The translations under genes and the position numbers were made by a program. A stretch of 64,000 bases of DNA from Ruegeria halocynthiae (GTDB taxonomy: Bacteria; Pseudomonadota; Alphaproteobacteria; Rhodobacterales; Rhodobacteraceae): the NCBI RefSeq assembly GCF_000743705.1, contig NZ_JQEZ01000002.1, positions 413,250-477,249 of the forward strand, written 5' to 3'. This document shows positions 17,014 to 24,953 of this stretch, piece by piece. The stretch's first letter is position 1. Each line of letters begins with the position of its first letter. The notes beneath the pieces are model-generated. The model saw only the letters and a list, made by a program, of their open reading frames with translations. It was not told the origin of the DNA and ran no database searches.

Positions 17014-18144
17014 ATGACCGAAGAGCAGCTTTCTTCCAATCACCCCACACTCCCACCCACCACGGAAGAGGACCGGTTTTCCTGGCTTCGTCTGTTGCGC
17101 TCACGCAAGGTTGGCCCGACGACGTTTCGTCGGCTGCTGCGGGAACATGGTTCAGCGCAGAACGCGCTGGCCGCGCTGCCTGAAATGGCGCGCGCTGCCG
17201 GAATCAAAGGGTATGAAATTTGCCCGTCCGGCGTGATTGAGGCGGAACTCAAGGCGGCCAAGGCCGCAAACGCGCAGCTTTTGTGCCTTGGGTCCGCTGA
17301 TTTCCCCGATGCCTTGAATGATCTGTCCGATGCCCCGCCAATGCTGTGGGCCATTGGCGATCCCTCGATCCTTCATAAACCGACCATGGCGATGGTCGGG
17401 GCGCGCAATTGCTCGTCCCTGGGTGCGCGGATGGCACGCGGACTGGCGACAGACCTTGGAAAACAGGGATATGTCGTGGTGTCCGGGCTGGCGCGTGGCA
17501 TCGACACCTCGGCGCATCTGGCGGCATTGGACACCGGCACCGTGGCCGTAATGGCCGGTGGCGTAGACGTGATCTATCCGGCTGAAAATACCGATCTGGC
17601 ACGCGATATCGCCCATTCAGGACTGCGCCTGTCGGAACAGCCCATGGGCGTGACACCGCAAGCCCGCCACTTTCCGCGCCGCAACCGGATCATCTCGGGG
17701 CTGGCGCAGGCCGTTGTGGTGGTAGAGGCAGCCGCCAAGTCCGGCAGCCTGATTACTGCACGCGACGCTTTGGATCAGGGGCGCGAGGTTCTGGCGGTTC
17801 CCGGACATCCGTTCGATGCCCGCGCCGCCGGGTGCAACCTGCTGATCCGCGACGGGGCCACCCTGGTGCGGTCTGCCGAAGATGTGATCGAGGCGTTACC
17901 CCAGCAACAGGCCGATTTGTTCAAGGCACCCGCCCTGCCCGACGTGGCACCGCAACCGGCCCCCTCCAGCGCCGAACTACATCGCGAGATACTGGCCCGG
18001 CTTGGCCCTTCACCTATCGCCGAAGATCAGCTGATCCGCGATATCGCAGCCACGGCGGGTGAGATCGGCCCGGTGCTGGTTGATCTGGAACTGGACGGTC
18101 ACATTCAGCGTCAACCTGGCGGCCTGCTGTCACTGACGGCTTAG
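17014..18144 (+). CDS. dprA: DNA-processing protein DprA/Smf
   Basis: Loads RecA on incoming single-stranded DNA during natural transformation. The 376-residue protein has an N-terminal helical segment (SRKVGPTTFRRLLREHGSAQ), a central Rossmann-like domain with MVGARNCSSLGARMARGL, SGLARGIDTSAHLAAL and MAGGVDVIYPAEN, the RFP-like HFPRRNRIISGLA block, and a C-terminal winged-helix (DML1-like) domain after residue 310. It is followed by topA at 160 bp, a pairing often seen in bacteria. Its presence does not by itself show competence. Confidence 0.94.
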   Translation: MTEEQLSSNHPTLPPTTEEDRFSWLRLLRSRKVGPTTFRRLLREHGSAQNALAALPEMARAAGIKGYEICPSGVIEAELKAAKAANAQLLCLGSADFPDALNDLSDAPPMLWAIGDPSILHKPTMAMVGARNCSSLGARMARGLATDLGKQGYVVVSGLARGIDTSAHLAALDTGTVAVMAGGVDVIYPAENTDLARDIAHSGLRLSEQPMGVTPQARHFPRRNRIISGLAQAVVVVEAAAKSGSLITARDALDQGREVLAVPGHPFDARAAGCNLLIRDGATLVRSAEDVIEALPQQQADLFKAPALPDVAPQPAPSSAELHREILARLGPSPIAEDQLIRDIAATAGEIGPVLVDLELDGHIQRQPGGLLSLTA

Positions 18145-18304
18145 CCCAAGCGCGCGCCACGTTCCAAAAAATTTCGCGCCTACCGCGCTGGAATCGCCGC
18201 CAATTTTCAGTTTCAAAAGGAACGCATTGACAATTCGCTCTTGCTCTACCCATTTTGCACGATCATAGAAGGCGCCAAATTCGTCGAGCGAGGTTTTCCC
18301 CTAA

Positions 18305-20944
18305 ATGCCTGTAGTTGTTGTAGAATCCCCGGCCAAGGCCAAAACGATCAACAAATATCTCGGCCCCGACTACACGGTTCTGGCCTCATACGGCCATGTG
18401 CGGGACCTGCCGCCCAAGGACGGGTCGGTCGATACCGAAGACGAATTTGCCATGAAATGGGAGGTCGGCAACGACAGCCGCAAGCACGTCAAGGCCATCG
18501 CCGACGCGCTGAAAGAAGACAACGCCCTGATCCTGGCGACTGACCCCGACCGCGAGGGCGAGGCGATCAGCTGGCACCTGCAAGAGGCACTGACCAAGCG
18601 CCGCTCGATCAAGAAGGACACGCCGGTCAGCCGCGTGACCTTCAACGCCATCACCAAGGACGCGGTGACCGAGGCGATGCAGAACCCGCGTCAGGTCGAC
18701 ATGCCGCTGGTCGAGGCTTATCTGGCCCGCCGCGCGCTGGACTATCTGGTGGGCTTCAACCTGTCTCCGGTATTGTGGCGCAAGCTGCCCGGCGCAAAAT
18801 CCGCGGGCCGTGTGCAATCGGTCTGCCTGCGCCTGATCGTCGAGCGCGAGATGGAGATCGAGGCGTTCAAACCGGTTGAATACTGGTCGGTTCGCGCGCT
18901 GTTCGAAACCCCGCGCGGCCAGACCTTTGAGGCGCGGCTTGTCACGCTGGCCGGGAAGAAGCTGGACAAGCACGATCTGTCCAACGCAACGCAGGCGGAA
19001 CTGGCGGTTCAGGCGATCACCAGCCGCGCGCTGAGCGTGACCTCGGTCGAGGCAAAGCCTGCCGCGCGCAATCCCAGCGCCCCGTTCATGACCTCGACCC
19101 TGCAGCAGGAAGCCAGCCGCAAGTTCGGCATGGGTGCCCGCCACGCGATGCAGGTGGCCCAGCGGCTGTATGAGGCCGGGTACATCACCTATATGCGGAC
19201 CGACGGTATCGACATGGCACCCGAGGCCGTGACCGCCACGCGCGACACCATCGCCGACCGTTATGGCAAGGAATACGTGCCGGATTCCCCGCGCATCTAT
19301 AAGAACAAAGCGAAGAACGCGCAGGAAGCGCACGAATGTATTCGCCCGACGGATATGGCGCGCGACGCCAAAGCGCTGAAGGTCACCGACGAGGATCAGC
19401 GCAAGCTGTATGACCTGATCTGGAAACGCACGATTGCCTGTCAGATGGCGGCGGCGCGGCTGGAACGCACGACGGTCGAGATCGGCAGCGAGGACGGTCA
19501 GGTCGGCCTGCGCGCCACCGGTCAGGTGGTGATGTTCGATGGATTCATGCGCGTTTACGAGGAAGGCCGCGATGATGTGGCCGACGAGGACGACAAGCGC
19601 CTGCCCCAGATCATGCAGGGCGATCCGGCGCGTTTTGCCAAGACCTCGCTGCGCGATCAGTTCACCAAAGCAACTAGCGATACCACTGAAAGGGCCGCGA
19701 AACAGGCGATTCTGTCGGACAACGAATCCGTTCTGGCGCTGCAGCATCACACCCAACCGCCGCCCCGCTATACCGAAGCCACTTTGGTCAAGCGGATGGA
19801 GGAATTGGGGATCGGACGCCCGTCCACCTATGCCTCGATCGTGACCACGATTCAGGACCGCGAATATGTGCGCAAGGACAAGAACCGGCTGATCCCCGAG
19901 GAAAAGGGCCGGATCGTCACGATCTTTTTGCTGAACTTCTTCCGGCAGTATGTGGGCTATGAGTTCACCGCCAATCTGGAAGGCGAGCTGGACGATGTCA
20001 GCGCCGGTGAGCGCGATTATAAGGACCTGCTGGGCAAATTCTGGCGCGATTTCTCGGCCGCAATTGGTGAGACGTCCGAGCTGCGGATTTCCGAAGTACT
20101 CGACAAGCTGGACGAGGCGCTTGCGCCGCAGCTGTACCCCCCGCGCGAAGATGGGACCGATCCCCGTGTCTGTCCGAAATGCGGTATGGGGCAGTTGCAT
20201 CTGAAAACCTCGCGCACCGGCGGGTTTGTGGGTTGCGGCAACTATCCCGAATGCACCTATACTCGCCCCATCGCGGGCGAAGGGGCCGAAGGCGAAGAAC
20301 GGCTGCTGGGCGAGGATGCCGGCGACGACATCTGGCTGAAATCCGGCCGCTTTGGTCCTTACGTTCAGCGTGGCGAACCAACGCCCGAGAACAAGAAACC
20401 GCCGCGCGCCTCATTGCCGCGCGGGTGGAGCAAGGATGACATGGATCTGGAAAAGGCGCTGACCCTGCTCAGCCTGCCGCGCCAGATCGGTGAACACCCC
20501 GAAGGGGGCATGATCACCTCGAACTTCGGTCGTTTTGGTCCTTATCTGATGCATCAGTTGGCGGATGAGGCCAAGCCGGTCTACGCCAACCTCAAAGACC
20601 CCAACGATGTGTTCGAGATCGGCATGAACCGTGCCGTCGAACTGCTGGCTGAAAAGCGCGCCAATCCGGGGCGCGGACGGCGGGCCGCGGCGAAAGCCCT
20701 TAAAGAGCTGGGCGAACATCCCGATGGCGGCGCGATGCAGGTGCTGGACGGGCGCTATGGGCCGTATGTGAAGTGGGAAAAGGTCAACGCGACCATCCCC
20801 AAGGACATCAAGCCCGAGGACGTGACACAGGAAATGGCCATCGAACTGGTCAATGAGCGCGCGGCCAAGAAGGGCACCAAAAAGAAGGCAGCCCCCAAGA
20901 AAGCGGCAGCCAAGAAAACCAAAAAGGCCGCCAGCAAAACCTGA
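18305..20944 (+). CDS. topA: DNA topoisomerase I (type IA)
   Basis: Relaxes negatively supercoiled DNA through single-strand passage. The 879-residue enzyme starts with the Toprim domain MPVVVVESPAKAKTINKYLG and its acidic triad region LATDPDREGEAISWHLQ. The catalytic tyrosine lies in GYITYMRTDG near residue 300, and VGRPSTYASI-type (GIGRPSTYASI) and GRPSTYA blocks follow. One clear four-cysteine zinc motif sits at CPKCGMG...GCGNYPEC, then several repeats around GRFGPYV, and a lysine- and alanine-rich tail (KKKAAPKKAAAKKTKK) that should bind DNA. A TTGACA box at 18227 may be part of its promoter. Confidence 0.97.
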   Translation: MPVVVVESPAKAKTINKYLGPDYTVLASYGHVRDLPPKDGSVDTEDEFAMKWEVGNDSRKHVKAIADALKEDNALILATDPDREGEAISWHLQEALTKRRSIKKDTPVSRVTFNAITKDAVTEAMQNPRQVDMPLVEAYLARRALDYLVGFNLSPVLWRKLPGAKSAGRVQSVCLRLIVEREMEIEAFKPVEYWSVRALFETPRGQTFEARLVTLAGKKLDKHDLSNATQAELAVQAITSRALSVTSVEAKPAARNPSAPFMTSTLQQEASRKFGMGARHAMQVAQRLYEAGYITYMRTDGIDMAPEAVTATRDTIADRYGKEYVPDSPRIYKNKAKNAQEAHECIRPTDMARDAKALKVTDEDQRKLYDLIWKRTIACQMAAARLERTTVEIGSEDGQVGLRATGQVVMFDGFMRVYEEGRDDVADEDDKRLPQIMQGDPARFAKTSLRDQFTKATSDTTERAAKQAILSDNESVLALQHHTQPPPRYTEATLVKRMEELGIGRPSTYASIVTTIQDREYVRKDKNRLIPEEKGRIVTIFLLNFFRQYVGYEFTANLEGELDDVSAGERDYKDLLGKFWRDFSAAIGETSELRISEVLDKLDEALAPQLYPPREDGTDPRVCPKCGMGQLHLKTSRTGGFVGCGNYPECTYTRPIAGEGAEGEERLLGEDAGDDIWLKSGRFGPYVQRGEPTPENKKPPRASLPRGWSKDDMDLEKALTLLSLPRQIGEHPEGGMITSNFGRFGPYLMHQLADEAKPVYANLKDPNDVFEIGMNRAVELLAEKRANPGRGRRAAAKALKELGEHPDGGAMQVLDGRYGPYVKWEKVNATIPKDIKPEDVTQEMAIELVNERAAKKGTKKKAAPKKAAAKKTKKAASKT

Positions 20945-21012
20945 TCTTGTCTTTGGTAAATTTCTGTCGCGGAGCTGTGACCGAATAGGATCGGCGCTTC
21001 GGTTGTTTCCTT

Positions 21013-21039
21013 GCCAACGCCGCACAATGTTGCGTTGGC
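21013..21039 (+). promoter_or_regulatory. Inverted repeat in sodC leader
   Basis: GCCAACGC (21013-21020) and GCGTTGGC (21032-21039) are perfect inverted 8-mers around 11 bp, ending just before the ribosome-binding site GAGGAAAGGAA. It may be an operator, a leader hairpin or the topA 3' stop; there is no T tract. Confidence 0.4.
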
Positions 21040-21058
21040 GAGGAAAGGAAACAAAGAC

Positions 21059-21586
21059 ATGTTCAGAATAGCCGCTCTTACCGTGGCCATGGGGTTTGCC
21101 AGTGTGACATCCGGACAGGCCGGGCATCATGCAAAATCCGCAAGCGCCGAAATCATCAACGCGCAGGGCGCTGTCATTGGTGAGGCCACCGTAAAACAGG
21201 GACCCAACGGCGTATTGCTGCATGTCCGTGTGACCGATCTGCCACCGGGCAAACATGGGTTGCACCTGCACAGCCATGGGGTCTGCGAACCCGGCGAAGG
21301 GTTCAAGACCGCCAAGGGCCATGTCGGCAAGGTCGAAGGCGCGCACGGGCTGATGAACCCCGAAGGCCCGGAACCCGGCGACATCCCGAACATCTATGTC
21401 GGTGCCGACGGTATCGGTGAGATGGAGGCCTTTACCACGCTGGTCACGCTGGAAGGTGGCGACAACGCGTTGCTGGATGCGGATGGGTCGACCTTCATCA
21501 TTCACGAAAAGGCTGACGACCACATCAGCCAGCCCATCGGCGGTGCCGGTGGCCGCATCGCCTGCGGGATTCTGAAGGCGGGATAA
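21059..21586 (+). CDS. sodC: Periplasmic Cu/Zn superoxide dismutase with altered zinc ligand
   Basis: Removes superoxide in the periplasm. The 175-residue precursor has a signal peptide (about residues 1-21). Copper ligands are His69, His71, bridging His88 and His149; zinc ligands His96 and Asp108 and the guiding Arg166 are present, as is the disulfide pair Cys76/Cys169. The third zinc histidine of the family, in GPHxGD, is glutamate here (EGPEPGD, Glu105), and GHFNP at the bridging histidine reads GHVG. Zinc binding may be weakened. The ATG at 21059 follows GAGGAAAGGAA. It sits alone between topA and scoA. Confidence 0.88.
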   Translation: MFRIAALTVAMGFASVTSGQAGHHAKSASAEIINAQGAVIGEATVKQGPNGVLLHVRVTDLPPGKHGLHLHSHGVCEPGEGFKTAKGHVGKVEGAHGLMNPEGPEPGDIPNIYVGADGIGEMEAFTTLVTLEGGDNALLDADGSTFIIHEKADDHISQPIGGAGGRIACGILKAG

Positions 21587-21698
21587 ACGCGTATCCGGCG
21601 GACCTACCGTAGAAATACGCGGGCTTGCCGGTTTCATTGACTTCCCCGTGACGTGGCGGCACAACCTGCCTATCACCATGTCATTGGGGGAGTTTTCC

Positions 21699-22403
21699 AT
21701 GAAGAAAGTCTATGCCAATGCCGCCGAGGCGCTTGATGGGCTGTTGCATGACGACATGTTCATCGCCGCAGGCGGTTTCGGCCTGTGCGGCATCCCGGAA
21801 CTGCTGCTTGAGGCGATCAAGGACGCCGGGACGAAAAACCTGACCTTTGCGTCCAACAATGCAGGCGTCGACGATTTCGGTATCGGCATCCTGCTGCAGA
21901 CCAAGCAGGTCAAGAAAATGATCAGCTCATACGTCGGCGAAAACGCCGAATTCATGCGCCAATATCTGAGCGGCGAGCTTGAGCTGGAATTCAACCCGCA
22001 AGGCACGCTGGCCGAACGGATGCGCGCCGGTGGCGCAGGTATCCCCGGTTTCTATACCAAGACCGGTGTGGGCACCGTCATTGCCGAGGGCAAAGAGCAC
22101 AAGGATTTCAACGGCGAAACCTACATCATGGAGGAAGGCATCTTTGCCGACCTCGCCATCGTCAAAGCCTGGAAGGCGGACGACACCGGCAATCTGGTGT
22201 TCCGCAAGACCGCCCGCAACTTCAACGTGCCCGCCGCAACCTGCGGCAAGATCTGCGTGGCCGAGGTCGAGGAAATCGTACCACGTGGTTCGCTGGACCC
22301 CGATACGATCCACCTGCCCGGCATCTACGTGAATCGCATTGTTCAAGGCAGCCATGAAAAGCGCATCGAACAGCGCACCACCCGCAAGAAGGAGGACGCA
22401 TAA
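21699..22403 (+). CDS. scoA: 3-oxoacid CoA-transferase subunit A
   Basis: Moves CoA from succinyl-CoA to acetoacetate (or a related 3-oxoacid) together with the next gene's product, linking ketone-body or poly-hydroxybutyrate use to the TCA cycle. The 234-residue subunit has the CoA-transferase A signature FIAAGGFGLCGIPE, TFASNNAGVDDFGIGILL, and GTLAERMRAGGAGIPGFYT. The ATG at 21699 begins the family sequence; an upstream extension to 21648 is unlikely. The stop TAA overlaps the start of subunit B by one base, so the two are made together. Confidence 0.94.
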   Translation: MKKVYANAAEALDGLLHDDMFIAAGGFGLCGIPELLLEAIKDAGTKNLTFASNNAGVDDFGIGILLQTKQVKKMISSYVGENAEFMRQYLSGELELEFNPQGTLAERMRAGGAGIPGFYTKTGVGTVIAEGKEHKDFNGETYIMEEGIFADLAIVKAWKADDTGNLVFRKTARNFNVPAATCGKICVAEVEEIVPRGSLDPDTIHLPGIYVNRIVQGSHEKRIEQRTTRKKEDA

Positions 22404-23029
22404 TGCCCTGGGACCGCAATCAGATGGCCGCCCGCGCGGCGGATGAGCTGGAAGACGGCATGTATGTGAACCTCGGCATCGGGATTCCGACGCTGGTGGC
22501 GAACTATGTGGGCGATAAGGACATCACCCTGCAATCTGAAAACGGCATGCTGGGCATGGGCCCCTTCCCGTTCGAGGGCGAGGAAGACCCCGACCTGATC
22601 AATGCCGGAAAGCAGACGATCACCGAATTGTCCCGCACTGCCTATTTCGACAGCGCCACGTCCTTTGCCATGATCCGGGGCGGTAAGATTGCTGCAGCTA
22701 TCCTGGGCGCGATGGAGGTCGACGAAGAGGGCGATCTGGCCAATTGGATGATTCCCGGCGTTCTGGTCAAGGGTATGGGCGGCGCCATGGACCTTGTGGC
22801 CGGTGTGGGCCGTGTCATCGTGGTGATGGATCACACCAACAAGCATGGGAAATCCAAGCTGTTGAAGAAATGCACCCTGCCCCTGACCGGCAAGAAGGTG
22901 GTCAGCCGCATCATCACCAATCTTGGCGTTCTCGACGTGGTCGAAGGCGGCCTGAAGATCATCGAAATCGCCGAAGGCGTGACCGAGGATGAGATTCGTG
23001 CCGCGACCGAAGCAAACATCGTCAACTAA
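22403..23029 (+). CDS. scoB: 3-oxoacid CoA-transferase subunit B
   Basis: Catalytic partner of ScoA; the reaction runs through a glutamyl-CoA thioester. The 208-residue subunit has GMYVNLGIGIPTLVANYV and the active-site glutamate in QSENGMLGMGPFP, then the glycine-rich GMGGAMDLVAGVGRVIVVM. It could equally act on 3-oxoadipate, but the start MPWDRNQMAARAADEL and lengths fit acetoacetate-type enzymes. A strong terminator follows 13 bp after the stop. Confidence 0.94.
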   Translation: MPWDRNQMAARAADELEDGMYVNLGIGIPTLVANYVGDKDITLQSENGMLGMGPFPFEGEEDPDLINAGKQTITELSRTAYFDSATSFAMIRGGKIAAAILGAMEVDEEGDLANWMIPGVLVKGMGGAMDLVAGVGRVIVVMDHTNKHGKSKLLKKCTLPLTGKKVVSRIITNLGVLDVVEGGLKIIEIAEGVTEDEIRAATEANIVN

Positions 23030-23041
23030 GAGACACCAATG

Positions 23042-23072
23042 AAAAGGCCCGCCGGTGCAGGCGGGCCTTTTT
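23042..23072 (+). terminator. Rho-independent terminator after scoB
   Basis: AAGGCCCGCC (23044-23053) pairs with GGCGGGCCTT (23060-23069) around a 6-nt loop, with a T run on the plus strand and an A run on the other side. It separates scoB from the convergent lytic transglycosylase gene and may work both ways. Confidence 0.88.
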
Positions 23073-23938
23073 CAGTTCGCGATCTGAAACACGCATCCGT
23101 CCGAGATCAGCTCGGGCGGCGTCGCGCATAAGGCCCGCGCGATCTGAAAGGCCGCAAGGACTTTGGGCACGTAATCTCGGGTTTCCGAGTATGGCGGCAC
23201 ACCGTCATGTTTACGCACTGACCCCTCACCCGCATTGTATCCTGCCAACACAAGGATGGGATCATTGTCAAACTCCCCCATCAACCAGTTCAGATACTTT
23301 ACCCCGCCCGAGATATTCTGAGCCGGGTGCAGGCTGTTCTGAACGCCAAAGCGTTTCGCAGTCGCGGGCATCAATTGCATCAACCCCTGCGCACCAGCCG
23401 AACTGACCGCGTTCTCACGTCCGGCTGATTCCACGGATATCACCGCAAGAACCAGCGCGGGCGAGACATTAGTCCCCACGGTCGAGCGCAAAATTTCAAT
23501 CCCTTGCTGCTCAGCTATGTTCTGAAGTGTCTGTAATCGCGGTGAAGCGACGTTGACTGCGGCAAGCGCGTTGATTGCATCGTCCAGCCGCCCTGGCCCG
23601 GCCTGCGCCAGTTCTGGCGATATCTTTTCCCAGAACGCCTTGTACGGTCCGACCGGTTTCTTGGCTGCGCCGGTGCCCGGCACGTTGGGCGGGACAACTT
23701 TTGTACGCGCAATGATTTCCGGCACCACGATCTTGGTGCCGGTGCTCGGTGCAAACGGTGCCGAGGCGTGTTCCTCAGGAGATATCTGAACGTTCACACG
23801 ACGCCGCGCGCCAGGCTTGGGCGCCTTTACCCTTTTGTACACGCCTCTTGGCTCGATCTCGTTTGCTACGGCAGGCAAAGGACCCGACGTCACCAACGCC
23901 AATACGGCGGCGCAAGTCATTGCGTCCCGAAGTTTCAT
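23072..23938 (-). CDS. Lytic transglycosylase (SLT family) beside tad locus
   Basis: Periplasmic enzyme that cleaves peptidoglycan to 1,6-anhydromuramyl products. The 288-residue precursor has a signal peptide (ending about GPLPAVANE), a low-complexity linker, and a C-terminal SLT domain with the catalytic glutamate in SVESAGRENAVSS, the SAGAQGLMQLMPATAKRFG block and GYNAGEGSVRKHDGVPPY. The ATG at 23938 gives the better signal peptide and follows a GAGG box; 23956 is the other option. It is divergent from the Flp pilin gene and may open the wall for pilus passage. Confidence 0.88.
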   Translation of the reverse strand: MKLRDAMTCAAVLALVTSGPLPAVANEIEPRGVYKRVKAPKPGARRRVNVQISPEEHASAPFAPSTGTKIVVPEIIARTKVVPPNVPGTGAAKKPVGPYKAFWEKISPELAQAGPGRLDDAINALAAVNVASPRLQTLQNIAEQQGIEILRSTVGTNVSPALVLAVISVESAGRENAVSSAGAQGLMQLMPATAKRFGVQNSLHPAQNISGGVKYLNWLMGEFDNDPILVLAGYNAGEGSVRKHDGVPPYSETRDYVPKVLAAFQIARALCATPPELISDGCVFQIAN

Positions 23939-24294
23939 TTTGCCTGCCTCATGCATTTATTGCTTTTGGGGGATTTGAACCAAGAATCCTGCCTAAGGCC
24001 AGAAAAACAGAGCGAAATGGGGCAATTTCGCCGCATTTGCCGCAATTTTGCATCGGCTGCGCGAGACAGAAACACAGTTAACTACTTTTTTATCGTTATT
24101 TTTCAATCATTTACCTAACTTCCTACCAAAAAGTTAAGTCGCAAAAGAAAAAATCGGAGTTTGGCCCAATTCCTGCCACGCCTGACAGGCAATTATAGAC
24201 CCATACCAGGACAGTCAGGAGCGGACTGAGAGACGAAGCTCTGGAAGACGCCTAGGTTTAATTGACTTATTTGATCCTTTAGGAGGGACGTAAC
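23939..24294 (+). promoter_or_regulatory. 356-bp gene-free leader upstream of flp1
   Basis: The gap between the divergent transglycosylase gene and the first pilin is AT-rich in its middle (24077-24160), unlike the flanks, and ends in a perfect ribosome-binding site (TAGGAGGG). A sigma-54-like box lies at 24161. No open frame with family content was seen. A long untranslated leader for the pilin message is likely. Confidence 0.5.
24161..24178 (+). promoter_or_regulatory. Candidate sigma-54 promoter of the pilin gene
   Basis: TTGGCCCAATTCCTGCCA has GG and GC exactly 10 bp apart, as in the -24/-12 sigma-54 pattern TGGCACG-N4-TTGC, but CACG and the TTGC T are not fully matched. It would give a leader of about 105 nt. 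Confidence 0.3.
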
Positions 24295-24504
24295 ATGATC
24301 AAGTTCATCAAGAACTTCTGCAAAGACGAAGACGGCGCCGTAACTGTAGACTGGGTCGTTCTGACCGCAGCCATCGTCGGCCTGGCCGCTGTTGCATACA
24401 CTCAGGTTGGTGAAGGTACCAACCAGTTGGCAAACGACGTTGAAACCGCCCTGACTGGCGCAACCGTTGCTACTCCGACAACTGCTATCACGGCAGCTCA
24501 GTAA
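24295..24504 (+). CDS. flp1: Flp-family type IVb pilin, major
   Basis: A 69-residue prepilin and probable main pilus subunit of the tad system. A basic leader (MIKFIKNFCKDEDG) is followed by the processed hydrophobic helix AVTVDWVVLTAAIVGLAAVA and a Thr/Ala-rich tail. The predicted cut is after Gly14. The usual G/XXXXEY processing signature reads G/AVTVDW here: aspartate replaces the glutamate at +5 and tryptophan the tyrosine at +6. A perfect ribosome-binding site (AGGAGGG) and a following attenuator hairpin fit a highly translated message. Confidence 0.92.
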   Translation: MIKFIKNFCKDEDGAVTVDWVVLTAAIVGLAAVAYTQVGEGTNQLANDVETALTGATVATPTTAITAAQ

Positions 24505-24528
24505 CACTTAGTTGCAGAGACTTAGTGA

Positions 24529-24564
24529 GAGAGCCACGCTCATTGAGAGGTGGCTCTTTCTTTT
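24529..24564 (+). terminator. Terminator/attenuator between the two pilin genes
   Basis: AGAGCCAC (24530-24537) pairs with GTGGCTCT (24550-24557), followed by TTCTTTTT. It should stop much of the transcription after flp1. Confidence 0.85.
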
Positions 24565-24592
24565 TACCAACTTGAAAAGTTGTGTTCTCGTA

Positions 24593-24796
24593 ATGAAAAT
24601 ACTGGCGAATTTCGTAATACTTGAAGACGGCGCCATTACGGTCGACTGGGTCGCATTGACAGCAGGATTGGTTGGATTTGGAGCCATTGTTTTCCTGAAT
24701 TTCTCGGGACCGATTCAGCATCTTGATGAAGAATCCGGCGACGCTCTATCAGCTATGGAAGTTCAATCAATGGCCCTCGACTTCCAAGCAAAGTGA
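24593..24796 (+). CDS. Second Flp-type prepilin-like protein
   Basis: A 67-residue relative of the first pilin. It starts MKILANFVILEDG, then AITVDWVALTAGLVGFGAI with the same G/XXXXDW signature, and ends in an acidic, less regular tail that lacks the Thr/Ala repeats. The ATG at 24593 has only a weak ribosome-binding site, and the gene sits behind the attenuator, so it should be made in small amounts. A minor pilin or a tip/initiator pseudopilin is the likely role by inference. Confidence 0.75.
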   Translation: MKILANFVILEDGAITVDWVALTAGLVGFGAIVFLNFSGPIQHLDEESGDALSAMEVQSMALDFQAK

Positions 24797-24811
24797 TATG
24801 GGTGGCTGGTC

Positions 24812-24842
24812 AGCTGTCTTGAAAAGCACAGGCAGCTAAAAA
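24812..24842 (+). terminator. Weak hairpin after second pilin gene
   Basis: AGCTGTCT (24812-24819) pairs with AGGCAGCT (24830-24837) with one G-T wobble and is followed by AAAAATTTT. It may be a second partial stop before cpaB. The AT-rich 24840-24953 stretch could hold the cpaB promoter. Confidence 0.4.
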
Positions 24843-24953
24843 TTTTCAAATCGCCCTCCCTTTTCGACACAATTTAATAATAGTACAGGGAGCAACTCAG
24901 ATCGTATTAAATACTACGAGAAAACCGAACTACAGCTATACGAGGGGACACGA

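Noticed and set aside
18227-18255. Full sigma-70 promoter for topA
   Set aside because: A TTGACA box is present at 18227, but no convincing -10 lies 16-18 bp downstream, so it is mentioned only in the topA entry.
18386-20200. 604-codon open frame on the minus strand opposite topA
   Set aside because: It lies wholly opposite a secure gene, has no family content, and long opposite-strand frames are expected in GC-rich coding DNA.
20411-21700. 429-codon minus-strand frame opposite topA 3' end and sodC
   Set aside because: It spans two real genes and their gap on the other strand with no coding signals.
24161-24178. Firm sigma-54 promoter for the pilin genes
   Set aside because: The GG-N10-GC spacing is right but other consensus bases are off and no activator site was seen, so it is listed only as a low-confidence candidate.
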